Source of the DNA: Cherax quadricarinatus
Lineage: Eukaryota > Arthropoda > Malacostraca > Decapoda > Parastacidae
NCBI RefSeq assembly: GCF_038502225.1
Contig: NC_091308.1
Span: 22,505,240 to 22,569,239, forward strand
Length of the DNA: 64,000 nt
Reading direction: 5' to 3'
The notes beneath the pieces are model-generated. The model was not told the DNA's origin and ran no database searches. It saw only the letters and a list, made by a program, of their open reading frames with translations. Positions 1 through 9,230 of this stretch are shown here, piece after piece (the first letter of the stretch is position 1; each line of letters opens with the position of its first letter). The translations under genes were made by a program, and so were the position numbers.

Positions 1-767
1 GTGTTCGCAATAAAGCTAACAGAATTCTTGGCTTCATATCTAGAAGTATAAATAATAGAAGTCCTCAGGTTGTTCTTCAACTCTATATATCCTTGGTTTG
101 GCCTCATTTAGACTATGCTGCTCAGTTCTGGTCACTGTATTACAGAATGGATATAAATACTCTGGAAAATGTACAGAGGATGACAAAGATGATCCCATGT
201 ATCAGAAATCTTCCATATGAAGATAGACTGAGGGCCCTGAATCTGCACTCTCTCGAAAGGCGTAGAATTAGGGGAGACATGATCGAGGTGTATAAATGGA
301 AAACAGGAATAAATAAAGAGGATGTAAATAGCGTGCTGGAAATTTCCAGCCAACACAGGACTCGCAGCAATGGTTTCCAGTTGGAAAAATTCAGATTCAG
401 GAAGGATATAGGAAAGCACTGGTTTGGTAATAAAGTCGTGGATGAATGGAACAAACTCCCGAGTACAGTTATTCAGGCTAAAACATTGTGTAGTTTTAAA
501 AAGAGGTTAGATAAATACATGAGTGGGTGTGGGTGGGTGTGAGTTGGACCTGACTAGCTTGTGCTGCTGGGTCTGGTGCTGTGCTCCATCCTTGAGTGGA
601 GGTAACCAGAATGGGTGGGTTATTGGGCTAATCCAGGGGGGGGGGGGGTGTAATTGGGCTTAACCGGGAGGGGGGGGGTCATTGGGCTAATCCTGGGAGA
701 GGACATGGACCTGCCCTGCATGGGTCAGTAGGCCTGTTGCAGTGTTCCTTTTTTCTTATGTTCTCAT
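1..767 (+). mobile_element. LINE-A (CR1-like) 3' fragment
   Basis: This is the 3' end of a CR1-like non-LTR retrotransposon cut by the left window edge. It contains the last part of ORF2 (3-542) and a 3' UTR with two long G runs (about 638-649 and 669-678). It ends in the short 'ttcttatg'-type tail near 750-767. The full-length minus-strand copy at 42838-46960 ends in the same octamer repeat (there written aagaacat), which defines the family's 3' end. The junction with the Tigger remnant at about 768 suggests the LINE inserted into that older element. The 5' part is off the window. Confidence 0.8.
3..542 (+). pseudogene. LINE-A ORF2 C-terminal fragment
   Basis: This is an open frame of about 180 codons that starts before the window. 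It matches the end of the 981-residue ORF2 at 43028-45973, with shared segments such as HLDYAAQFWS, IRNLPYEDRLRAL and RIRGDMIEVYKW. The region follows the RT catalytic core (thumb and C-terminal tail), so no catalytic motif is present. One arginine codon is missing relative to the full-length copy (ENVQRMTK against ENVQRRMTK). It cannot make a working protein by itself. The family call is firm because both ends align with the complete copy in this window. Confidence 0.85.
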
Positions 768-867
768 CCCTGAGTGAACATTACCCTGCATGCTCTTCCA
801 AACATTTCACAATAAATTCATTGTGTTTAGTGTTTGTTTATTGATTGTGACTGTGAAATAAGCCACC

Positions 868-981
868 ATGGGCCCAAAGAAACTTTCTAGTGGCACCCCT
901 TTAGTAAAGAAAGTGAGAAACACCATAGAAGCGAAGAAAGAAATTGTACAAAAATACGAGGTAGTGTGCCGCAGTGGTTGA
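868..981 (+). pseudogene. Tigger transposase N-terminal stub
   Basis: ATG at 868 opens a 37-codon frame starting MGPKKLSSGTPLVKK. It is related to, but clearly diverged from, the MGPKKASSAN start of the intact transposase at 3490. It runs into the minisatellite and stops at a TGA inside the first 12-bp unit. The helix-turn-helix region and all catalytic residues are missing. It is non-functional. Confidence 0.75.
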
Positions 982-1150
982 GGCAGTGGTTGAGGCAGTG
1001 GTTGAGGCAGTGGTTGAGGCAGTGGTTGAGGCAGTGGTTGAGGCAGTGGTTGAGGCAGTGGTTGAGGCAGTGGTTGAGGCAGTGGTTGAGGCAGTGGTTG
1101 AGGCAGTGGTTGAGGCAGTGGTTAAGGCAGTGGTTAAGGCAGTGGTTGAG
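971..1150. repeat. 12-bp minisatellite, 15 copies
   Basis: There are fifteen head-to-tail copies of gcagtggttgag. Copies 13 and 14 (1115-1138) share a G-to-A change (gttaag) and the rest are identical. Because 12 is a multiple of 3, several frames stay open and give spurious repeating peptides (QWLR, VEAV, NHCL, STTA). It lies inside the deleted Tigger remnant. Confidence 0.97.
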
Positions 1151-1486
1151 GCAATAATAAGTCCTCCCTCTCTCCTCCTCCCTATCTTCCAGATGCCAAC
1201 AAGAGTCTTCAATAAAGGTACGTAAATGTGATTTTAAATGTTTATTTAAATGTTTATCTATTTCATTATTCATTTAAGTACTATATCTATCTATAATTGT
1301 TTTGTATATGTAAAACTATAGTTGTTCTTTAAAAAATGTATTTTTTTGTGAATATTTTTGTGGGTCTGGAATGGATTAATTAGATTTACATTATTTCTTA
1401 CGGGAAATATTGCTTTGGCTTTAGGCCATTTCGACTTTGGGCCTAACTCCTGGAACGGATTATGGCCGAAACTCGGGGTTCCACTG

Positions 1487-2581
1487 TACATTATTGCATA
1501 TTGATATAAAAGTTAGGTAACTGAAGTGATTAGCAAAACATATAACACTATTACAATTAGCAAATTTAGTAATGGGAATGGTTTTATCTTGGTATGATAC
1601 ACTGTTTCTATAAAAGCTCCTATGTTGGGAGAGTATTTCAGGCAAACTTAGGACTAACTTAAGATTTATTAGGTAATAGCTAAATTAGGAATTTTATGTT
1701 TACAGTCATTTGGGTGAGTGTAAGTATAAAACAGGGGAAATTACAGATAACGAAAGTAAGTCTATTTTGTTTTGGATGTGTTCATGATACAAAAAAAGAG
1801 AATAGGTGGTTTTCACATAGTTAGCTGATAATGGGGTGTGTTAGGGAGATAAGATGCTTTTTAAAGGTAGTTTTGAAAATGGTGGTAGAGTCTGCAGTTC
1901 TAGAGTTTTCGGGCAGGGAGTTCCAGATTTTAGGCCCTTTTATGTACACCGAGTTTCTGTTGAGATTTAGCCGGACATGAGGAATGTCATAGAGATTTTT
2001 GTGTCTGGTATTATGTCTATGGGTCCTGTTGCAACTAACAAGAAAGTGTTTTAGTTCAGGGTTAATATTAGAATTAATGGTTCCGTAAATGTAGGTTGCA
2101 CAGTAGTACTTGTGAATGTTTTGTACAGCAAGTTTAGGTCTTTGAAGAGTGGGAGGGGTTGGTTGTCTAGCACTGGACTGCTTGATAATTCTTGCTGCAG
2201 TTTTTTGCTGGGTTATTACTGACTTTAGGTGGGTTGATCCCTAGGCACAAATAGCACAGGTGAGGTAGGGATAGATGAGTGAATAGTATAGTGTGAGTAG
2301 GGCTGATTGTGATACATAGTAACGTATCTTTGAGAGAATCCCAACTGTTTTGGATACTTTTTTGTTGTGTTTGATATGGGTGTTGAATTTCTGGTTGTTG
2401 TCAAGGTGCAGACCCAGGAATTTGCCCTCATTATGTTTAGCAATAAAAGTGTTGTCAATCATAATGTTCAGCTGGGCATCTGCTGTTCTCCTTCCAAACA
2501 TAATGTAGAATGTTTTGTCAATATTAAGTGTAAGTTTAATGGCAGTCATCCAGGTTAATATTTTTACTAGCTCTTCATTAA
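1487..2581 (-). pseudogene. LINE-B RT C-terminal fragment (first piece)
   Basis: Read on the minus strand, this encodes the end of a LINE-B endonuclease-RT. The clearest part is 2241-2577, with KLTLNIDKTFYIMFG, EGKFLGLHLDNN and KTVGILSKIRYY, which match the 984-residue copy at 31980-34934. The tail through about 1820 still shows the HNTRH and KGPKIWNSLP segments. It is frameshifted and has no continuous frame. The same copy resumes at 6013-6180, because a TTAA element (2582-6012) split it. The 3' UTR reaches the Tigger remnant at 1486. Confidence 0.8.
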
Positions 2582-3220
2582 CCCTTTCAGGGTCCAGAGG
2601 CCAAATTTCAAAGTGTGCACCAGTGTCCAAGAAGTTTCAAAAAATAATTTTGTTATTTTTTCTTATGAAATGATAGAGAATCTTTTTCTGAAGGTAATAA
2701 AACAAAAAGTATGAAATTTGATGGGAAATTGCCGAAAATATGCTCTCGCGAATTTTGATGTGTCAGCGATATTTAAGCACTTCATTCATTCATTCATTAA
2801 AGATTTGCCAGTACTTCTGGCCCGGGTCTTCTCCAGATGGTGACCCGGCGATTTAAGCACTGACGATTTTGCCGACTTTGACTCCCATTTTAGGCCAATT
2901 ACCTTTTTCCAGTCGACCAAATTCTTAGCTATTTCACTAGTATTACTTCTATTCTATCGATTGAGCACAAGAAATCGCCAACTCAACCGTTTCAACTACA
3001 AAATAGTGATTGGAAATTGGTAATTTGGCCAATTTAGTGCAAAGTTCAAAATATTCCAATTTCAATGCAGGCATTCCTGGCACTAAACTAACATTTCCTC
3101 TGTTCATTAGTAATGTGTTCAGGTTTTTCAAATGAATTCCATTTAGATTTTTAATTCACATAATGAATTTTTATTCAAACCAAAAACTAGAAGATTTACT
3201 GTCATACAATATTGTAATAC

Positions 3221-5552
3221 AGTGGACCCCCGCATACCGATGGCACCACATAGCGATTAATCCGCATACCGCTTGCTTTAATCGCAAAAATTTTGCCACG
3301 CATACCGCTTAAAAACCCGCTCACCGATTTTCGTCCGAGACGCGTCCAATGTGCGCCCTCAGCCAGCCTCACATGTGCCGCCCGTGCCATTGTTTACCAG
3401 CCAGCCTCCGCGGTAACATCCAAGCATACAATCGGAATATTTCGTATTATTACAGTGTTTTCGGTGCTGTTTCTGGAAAATAAGTGACCATGGGCCCCAA
3501 GAAAGCTTCTAGTGCCAACCGTACACCAATAAGGGTGAGAATTCCAATAGAAATGAAGAAAGAGATCATTGATAAGTATGAAAGTGGAGTGCGTATCGCC
3601 GACCTGGTCAGGTTGTACAAGAAACCCCAATCAACCATCGCTACTATTGTGGGCACCAGAAAGGCAATCAAGGAAGCTGTTCTTGCCAAAGGTTTAACTG
3701 TGTTTTCGAAGCAAAGATCGCAAGTGATGGAAGATGTTGAGAGACTCTTATTGGTGTGGATAAATGAAAAACAGCTAGCAGGAGATAGCATCTCTCAAGC
3801 GATCATAAGCGAAAAGGCTAGGAAGTTGCATCAGGATTTAATTAAAAAAATGCCTGCAACTAGTGCTGATGTGAGTGAATTTAAGGCCAGCAAAGGTTGG
3901 TTTGAGAGATTTAAGAAGCGTAGTGGCATACATAGTGTGATAAGGCATGGTGAGGCTGCCAGTTCGGACCACAAAGCGGCTGAAAAATATGTGCAGGAAT
4001 TCAAGGAGTACATAGACAGTGAAGGACTGAAACCTGAACAAGTGTTTAATTGTGATGAAACAGGCCTGTTTTGGAAGAAAATGCCAAGCAGGACCTACAT
4101 TACTCAGGAGGAAAAGGCACTCCCAGGACATAAGCCTATGAAAGACAGGCTTACTTTGTTGATGTGTTCCAATGCTAGTGGTGATTGCAAAGTTAAGCCT
4201 TTATTAGTGTATCACTCTGAAACTCCCAGAGCGTTCAGGCAAAAGAATGTCCTCAAGGATAATTTGTGTGTGCTGTGGAGGGCAAACAGTAAGGCATGGG
4301 TCACTAGGGACTTTTTCTATAACTGGTTACACCATGCATTTGCCCCCAATGTCAAAGATTACCTAACTGAAAAGAAATTAGAACTTAAGTGCCTCCTGGT
4401 GTTAGACAATGCCCCTGGTCATCCTACAGACGTGGCAGAGCGACTTTATGGGGACATGAAATTCATTAACATCAAGTTTTTGCCTCCTAATACCACTCCT
4501 CTCCTGCAGCCCATGGACCAGCAGGTTATTGCAAACTTTAAAAAACTGTACACAAAAGCTCTGTTTGAAAGGTGCTTTGTAGTGACCTCAGAAACTCAAC
4601 TGACTCTAAGAGAGTTTTGGAGAGAGCACTTTAATATCCTCAATTGTGTAAACCTTATAGGTAAGGCTTGGGAGGGAGTGACTAAGAAGACCTTGAACTC
4701 TGCTTGGAAGAAACTGTGGCCAGAATGTGTAGACAAAAGGGATTTTGAAGGGTTTGAGGCTAACCCTGAGAGGATTATGCCAGTTGAGGAATCCATTGTG
4801 GCATTGGGAAAGTCCTTGGGGTTGGAGGTTAGTGGGGAGGATGTGGAAGAGTTGGTGGAGGAGGACAATGAAGAACTAACCACTGATGAGCTGATAGATC
4901 AACTTCAAGAGCAAGAGGCCAGACCTGAGGAAACTGGTTCAGAGGAGGGGAGAGAGAAATTGAAGAAGTTGCCTACTACAAAGATTAAGGAAATGTGTGC
5001 AAAGTGGCTTGAAGTGCAAACCTTTTTTGATGAAAATCACCCTCACACAGCTATTGCAAGCCGTGTTGGCAACCTGTACACTGACAATGTTGTGAAACAC
5101 TTTAGGGAAGTCATAAAGGAACGAGAGGTACAGGCCACTATGGACAGATATGTTGTGCGAAAGAAGTCCAGTGACTCTGAAGCTGGTCCTAGTGGCATTA
5201 AAAGAAGAAGGGAAGTAACCCCAGAAAAGGACTCGACACCTCAAGTCTTAATGGAAGGGGATTCCCCTTCTAAACACTAACACTCTCTCTCCCCTCCTCC
5301 CATCCCATCAATCATCACCAGATCTTCAATAAAAGTAAGTGTCATGTAAGTGTGCATGCCTTTTTCAGTTTGTGTGTATTAAAATTAACATTTCATGTGG
5401 TAAAAATTTTTTTTTTCATACTTTTGGGTGTCTTGCACGGATTAATTTTATTTCCATTATTTCTTATGGGGAAAATTCATTCACATACCGATTATTTCGC
5501 ATAACAATTACCCCTCTTGCACGGATTAAAATCGGTATGCGGGGGTCCACTG
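3221..5552 (+). mobile_element. Tigger/pogo DNA transposon, apparently complete
   Basis: The 2,332-bp element has terminal inverted repeats (cagtggacccccgcatacc at the left and its complement at the right) and a TA duplication at 3219-3220 and 5553-5554. It carries one intact transposase gene, then a short 3' UTR with 'cttcaataaaagtaagt'. It sits inside the MITE at 2578-6016, so it is the youngest of three nested layers. The copy at 9231-11567 is nearly identical, which indicates recent mobility of this subfamily. Confidence 0.93.
3490..5280 (+). CDS. Tigger-type transposase (CENP-B HTH and DDD catalytic core)
   Basis: This 596-residue cut-and-paste transposase is the Tc1/mariner superfamily, pogo/Tigger kind. 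Residues about 1-150 hold the CENP-B-like helix-turn-helix DNA-binding region (EMKKEIIDKYESGVR..., then the SKGWFERFKKRSG segment). The DDE-type core has its three acidic residues in NCDETG (D189), LDNAPGH (D306) and QPMDQQ (D343), a DD36D spacing. The C-terminal third is acidic and then basic (RRKSSDSEAGPSG-like tail). The frame opens six bases earlier at a GTG, but the ATG at 3490 (gaccatggg) is the sensible eukaryotic start. No stop or frameshift was found, so the enzyme could be active. It uses a single exon, as expected for Tigger. Confidence 0.92.
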   Translation: MGPKKASSANRTPIRVRIPIEMKKEIIDKYESGVRIADLVRLYKKPQSTIATIVGTRKAIKEAVLAKGLTVFSKQRSQVMEDVERLLLVWINEKQLAGDSISQAIISEKARKLHQDLIKKMPATSADVSEFKASKGWFERFKKRSGIHSVIRHGEAASSDHKAAEKYVQEFKEYIDSEGLKPEQVFNCDETGLFWKKMPSRTYITQEEKALPGHKPMKDRLTLLMCSNASGDCKVKPLLVYHSETPRAFRQKNVLKDNLCVLWRANSKAWVTRDFFYNWLHHAFAPNVKDYLTEKKLELKCLLVLDNAPGHPTDVAERLYGDMKFINIKFLPPNTTPLLQPMDQQVIANFKKLYTKALFERCFVVTSETQLTLREFWREHFNILNCVNLIGKAWEGVTKKTLNSAWKKLWPECVDKRDFEGFEANPERIMPVEESIVALGKSLGLEVSGEDVEELVEEDNEELTTDELIDQLQEQEARPEETGSEEGREKLKKLPTTKIKEMCAKWLEVQTFFDENHPHTAIASRVGNLYTDNVVKHFREVIKEREVQATMDRYVVRKKSSDSEAGPSGIKRRREVTPEKDSTPQVLMEGDSPSKH

Positions 5553-6012
5553 TAATTGTATAAATATTATCAGCACATTTGTGAACGTATATTAGATCCA
5601 CCAGCTGGTGTGTATTAGACGTGTGAAGTCATTTGTTTACTCTTGAACATCGGCAAAAATTTAACATTTCCGCTACTTTGAGTTCAGTTTCAAGCCATTT
5701 TCAGTACTAAAACCAATCAAAATCATCTCTATTTCTGTAATATATCTTCCATTCTATCAAATGAGACCAAGAAATCACAAATACAACTATAAAAAACATA
5801 TGAAAAAATACTGCAAAGTTGCCGTTTTAATCGAAAATTACAGTCTCAGTTTTTTCTCTCATTATGCACTGTGTGCTGCAGGATTTGTTTTATGTGGTGC
5901 ACACATACCACATAGATGTATTCTCTCATATCTAGGCCCAAATTTACTGCTCACAGCTTATCAGAGCGAGCTGAGCTCATGGCGTAGATCTATGGCACGG
6001 ACCCTGAAAGGG

Positions 6013-6180
6013 TTAACAATAGTGTTGAGTGAGGCAAGATTAGGGTGGGAGATGATATAAGTCGTGTCATCAGCAAAGAGAATAGGTTTAAGTTGTTGTG
6101 ATACATTAGGAAGATCACTGATGTACAAGAGGAGAGCAGAGGACCAAGGACACTTCATGAGTAGCTCTCTAGGACAGAGA
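6013..6180 (-). pseudogene. LINE-B RT fragment (second piece, with catalytic FADD)
   Basis: On the minus strand this reads LYISDLPNVSQQLKPI and then FADDTTYIIS, the RT motif C region of LINE-B. The coding sequence then passes through the TTAA into the piece ending at 2577 (NTIVN joined to EELVKILTW). It is 5'-truncated near 6180. It is useful as the only LINE-B copy here in which both catalytic aspartates of motif C can be read. Confidence 0.8.
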
Positions 6181-7500
6181 AACAAGCAGACAGAAAGATG
6201 GACAGAAAGAATGATAAGCAGAGACAGAGCTAGATGGATAGACAGACATGTTTATGTGTAACAGTGAAAACAAATAAAACCAAGGCAGTGCACAATCATC
6301 AAGTGTCACTCCACTGGTGCACTGTCAGCAGAGGAGTGACACTCGTCTAATCCCATGCTTCAAGGAGTTTCATATACATTCCAGCATGTCTAAAACATTG
6401 CTGGGACCTATAAATACTTTGTATATATGTATTTCTACACAATAGTATGTGACCAAGGCAGGTGAAAATGTTCACCTGTTTGTGAGTATTTGAGTACTAT
6501 TTCAGAACCGAATAATAATGTCAGAACAAAGACTGGCTATGAAATCACAAGAACTACTATAAATTGTAATTATCAGAACATAAAAATTAATTAAAAAAAT
6601 GAGAAAAAAAGGTAAATTGGCAGCATTTCTGCAAGCAGCAGCATTCCATGTTGCCATCAGGTGAGCATCCAGCGCCAACTTTGCAGTCTTATATCTCAGC
6701 AAGTACTGACCCTAATTTTTTTTTATCCTATTACATGTAGAAAAATACCCTCTTCATTAAAAAAATAAAAATATTCGGAGCACTGGGCAAGAGAATGTAG
6801 ATCTACATTTGGACAATTAACGGGTTAAAGCTTCACTTGTGCTGTACCTACCCACAGTAATCAAAGGACAATGAAATTTACCTCTATGGAGTAATCCTGC
6901 CATTTGCAAAGATTCTTAAGATGTACTGTGCTTTTTTCTGCATTTTTATTACATGCTGGCAAGGATAATGTTATTGGTATAGTAACATGCATTAACGTGC
7001 TCTCATTTGGCAACTATTTCAGATTCCATGCAATATGTACATAATGATGTGTGAATACTGTAATAAGTTCTAAAATGACTACTATAATGAGTACAGCCAA
7101 TATATAAATACTAACCATCTAAAAAGGATAATTATAACAACAAATTACCATAAATCCAGACTTGCTGAAGTTAAGGCCTTCTCGTACCACTGAATGATCT
7201 GAATTTCCAGATTTAATTAAATACAACAGTACTGTCCTGTGCACATACAGTGTACATCAATTCCCATATAAGAAAGGTGTATGAAGAAACACTATTGCTG
7301 GTTCTTGTGAGCCTATAACACACTTCAGAGCGTGGTCATAGCGTACAGATATTTTCCCAGTACAAGAGTGACAAGTTTGGGTAACTATGTTAAAGAATTT
7401 TTTATTTTTTTCTGTTTTAAAGGTTGTGGAAATTTAGATTCAGGGCATTCGAATGTGCACATTACACAATAATACAGGGATTAAGGATTAAATTATTCAC
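6181..7500. other. Vti1a intron 3 (start), mostly unannotated
   Basis: This AT-rich sequence lies downstream of the exon 3 donor. No open frame of interest and no further Vti1a exon was recognised on the minus strand. About 6560-6828 resembles the right half of a TTAA MITE: it ends 'aacgggttaa' and has a palindromic gtagatctac. Its left end was not found. Confidence 0.5.
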
Positions 7501-7645
7501 CTTCATTAGTAGTGGCAGATAACTTGACACGCGAGTATTCGCCTTCCAAACGCTTCAGCTCAACTTGATAACTCTTGATTCGTCCTCCCAGCTTCTCTCT
7601 CTGTGCTGGCTCCAGGTCTCGCACCTCCAACTCCATCCTCTCCAG
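7501..7645 (-). CDS. Vti1a: Vti1a-like SNARE, coding exon 3
   Basis: This is a 145-nt exon on the minus strand, with acceptor tttag before 7645 and donor gtgaat after 7501. It encodes 48 residues plus one base: LERMELEVRDLEP..., ...SYQVELKRLEGEY..., ending ATTNE. This continues exon 2 (..GEAKEL) with no phase conflict. VTI1A proteins have the same run: EAKELLEQMDLEVRE followed by a helix with RSYKQEMGKLE. VTI1A is a Q-SNARE of the Golgi, TGN and endosomes, and this part is the N-terminal three-helix regulatory domain (helices b and c). The exon ends in phase 1. The SNARE motif and C-terminal anchor must be further left, outside the window. Confidence 0.85.
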
Positions 7646-7951
7646 CTAAAGCAATAATTAAGAGTGTTGCATTCTCAAAACATTACCAGTGCTTTCTATT
7701 TTACAATATAAGTGACTTTCAAAATCAAAATTAGTTTTGAAAAGAGTGAAACCTTTCATTAACAGACATCAAGGGAAAGGGGATGTGGAATACTGCCAAC
7801 TATCCAAACTGTAAAATTAATTTTTCTAGATTGTTTGGCTGTCTTCTGAACTAGTGGACTTTGGTCCACTAATACAGAAGAAAACCAGACACTAAGTACT
7901 ATAGTACAGTACTGTATAGTAATTTTATAGAACTGTGTAACATTGCAATAA

Positions 7952-7978
7952 GTGTGTGTGTGTATGTGTGTGTGTGTA
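7952..7978. repeat. (TG)n microsatellite
   Basis: A short TG run interrupted once (tgtatg). No gene context beyond Vti1a intron 2. Confidence 0.95.
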
Positions 7979-7999
7979 GCATGCGGCAGACTTGACATA

Positions 8000-8450
8000 A
8001 AATGTTTCAGAAAGTGTTAGTGGGTGCTTGGGTACTGGGTGCTAAAAGTATCAGGGGTGTGAGGTTATGAGAAACTGTGTGAATGTGTGTGGGGGTGACA
8101 GAGGGTGGGTGTGAGAGGGTGAGTATGAGGGTATGAGAGTGTATGGATAGGTACATATAAGGGTGGATGGAAGAGGAGTTGGTATGAAAGACAGGTGTGA
8201 GGGTAAGTAGGTGGGTGCATAAGAGAGGGTGAGTTTGATAAGGTTGGCAAGGTGAGTATATCTGTGAGAGCATGGGTGGGTGGGTGGGTATGGGAGAGGG
8301 TGGGTGAGTATGCAAGAAGGTGGAAAGGTGAGTAGGTGGGTGAATGCGAGGGCTGGGTGGGTATGTAAGAAGGTGGGGTGGGTATGTAAGAGGGTGGGGT
8401 GGGTGGGCGAATGTGAGAGGATGGGGTGGTTGGTGAGGTGTGAGTGTACT
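8000..8450. repeat. G-rich degenerate minisatellite
   Basis: About 450 bp of G/T/A sequence with almost no C on the plus strand. It is built from imperfect units like gagggtgggtgtga and gtatgtaagaaggtgggg. At 8274-8304 seven GGG triplets are separated by 1-3 bases, which fits a G-quadruplex motif. Open frames seen across it on either strand are repeat artefacts rich in P, T, S and H or in G, W and V. Confidence 0.85.
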
Positions 8451-9230
8451 GTAGTGTTACAAAAAACGCGATTCTAAAAGCTTAGAGATCTCCAGTGAAT
8501 ACTAGAAAGGACTGCCCTTCTAGCATCCAGCCTGTTACTGGGTTTTCGTAACAATTAGTGAGTATCCTTGTCCAATTATCCATTAGAATTCAGTATGATT
8601 CAATAGTGCTCCAGGATTACAACTGGTAGGCTACTAACTAGAGAAAATAAAATTTAATAAATTTATTAGTCATTAAGTTGTCTAGGCATATATCAAATTA
8701 AATTAATCACAGTAATTAAAATAATATAACTTCTCTCGTGTACAATATTACTGTGCTGAAAGCACACATCACATTTATAATTCTTAAGTACCGTCTGGTA
8801 CATTAACATTTAATAAGATATTACAAATATGTACAAGTGTGTATGTAAGTGCTCTAAGTAGTTCGCTATGTTTCACGACTCGACTAGACTTAAACAAGTG
8901 ACTGACAAAGTCCTCAAATAAACTAACTTCTTGACCAACTGGCAATCAGAACAGTCTGCTTGAACAACAAAAAGAATGCTAAGCCCAATAGCAATATAAC
9001 AAGCAACTGCGACACAGAATCAGGAACAAGGAGATAATATAACGACACTAAGTAGGGACCATCAGCAGATCCTCCACAAGAGTCACAAAACTCCCATACT
9101 ACTGAATCTAAGTTCAGCATAAGAAAATCCCCGGCTGTGATAATACACAAATACCAGTACAAGTTAGGTCAGAAGCTACAGCTCAGGACCTGAGTTGTTA
9201 AGAGTGTCTATGCAACACACAACCTCAGTA
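8451..9230. other. Intron sequence without recognisable features
   Basis: AT-rich sequence between the G-rich repeat and the second Tigger copy. A short minus-strand frame at 8923-9162 has no recognisable motif and no supporting context. I see no gene, RNA or clear repeat here. Confidence 0.5.

Larger units (their letters stand above)
768..1486 (+). mobile_element. Tigger-type transposon remnant carrying a minisatellite
   Basis: This is a remnant of a pogo/Tigger DNA transposon. Its right terminal inverted repeat ends at 1486 in 'ggggttccactg' followed by TA, as in the other Tigger copies here. The left terminus is absent. The transposase start is preserved (ATG at 868 in a strong Kozak context) and is followed by a 12-bp minisatellite in place of the rest of the gene. 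The stretch after the minisatellite resembles the usual post-transposase sequence ('cttcaataaaggta'). The central about 1.6 kb is therefore deleted and replaced by tandem repeats. Confidence 0.75.
2578..6016. mobile_element. TTAA-flanked MITE (MITE4) interrupted by a Tigger
   Basis: The element starts TTAA-CCCTTTCAGGGTCC (2578) and ends in the inverted complement GGACCCTGAAAGGG-TTAA (6016), so it has terminal inverted repeats and a TTAA target duplication. Those two traits are typical of piggyBac-superfamily elements. Without the nested Tigger the body is about 1.1 kb, close to the 1,074-bp related copy at 16577-17650, which lies in the opposite orientation. No transposase-like frame is present, so it would need an outside enzyme. 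It splits a LINE-B copy, whose reading frame resumes across the TTAA. Confidence 0.82.

Noticed and set aside
887..1273. Frames of repeating QWLR, VEAV, NHCL or STTA peptides
   Set aside because: They are translations of the 12-bp minisatellite in all frames; no start, domain or conservation supports a protein.
2241..2630. A 129-codon ORF starting inside the MITE
   Set aside because: Its first 18 codons are MITE sequence read through by chance; only the part from 2577 downward is LINE-B.
3831..5244. Minus-strand frames opposite the Tigger transposase (also at 9806-11257)
   Set aside because: They are antisense shadows; the plus strand carries the recognised transposase with catalytic motifs.
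7759..8315. Minus-strand frames rich in Pro, Thr, Ser and His
   Set aside because: They arise from the C-rich complement of the G-rich minisatellite.
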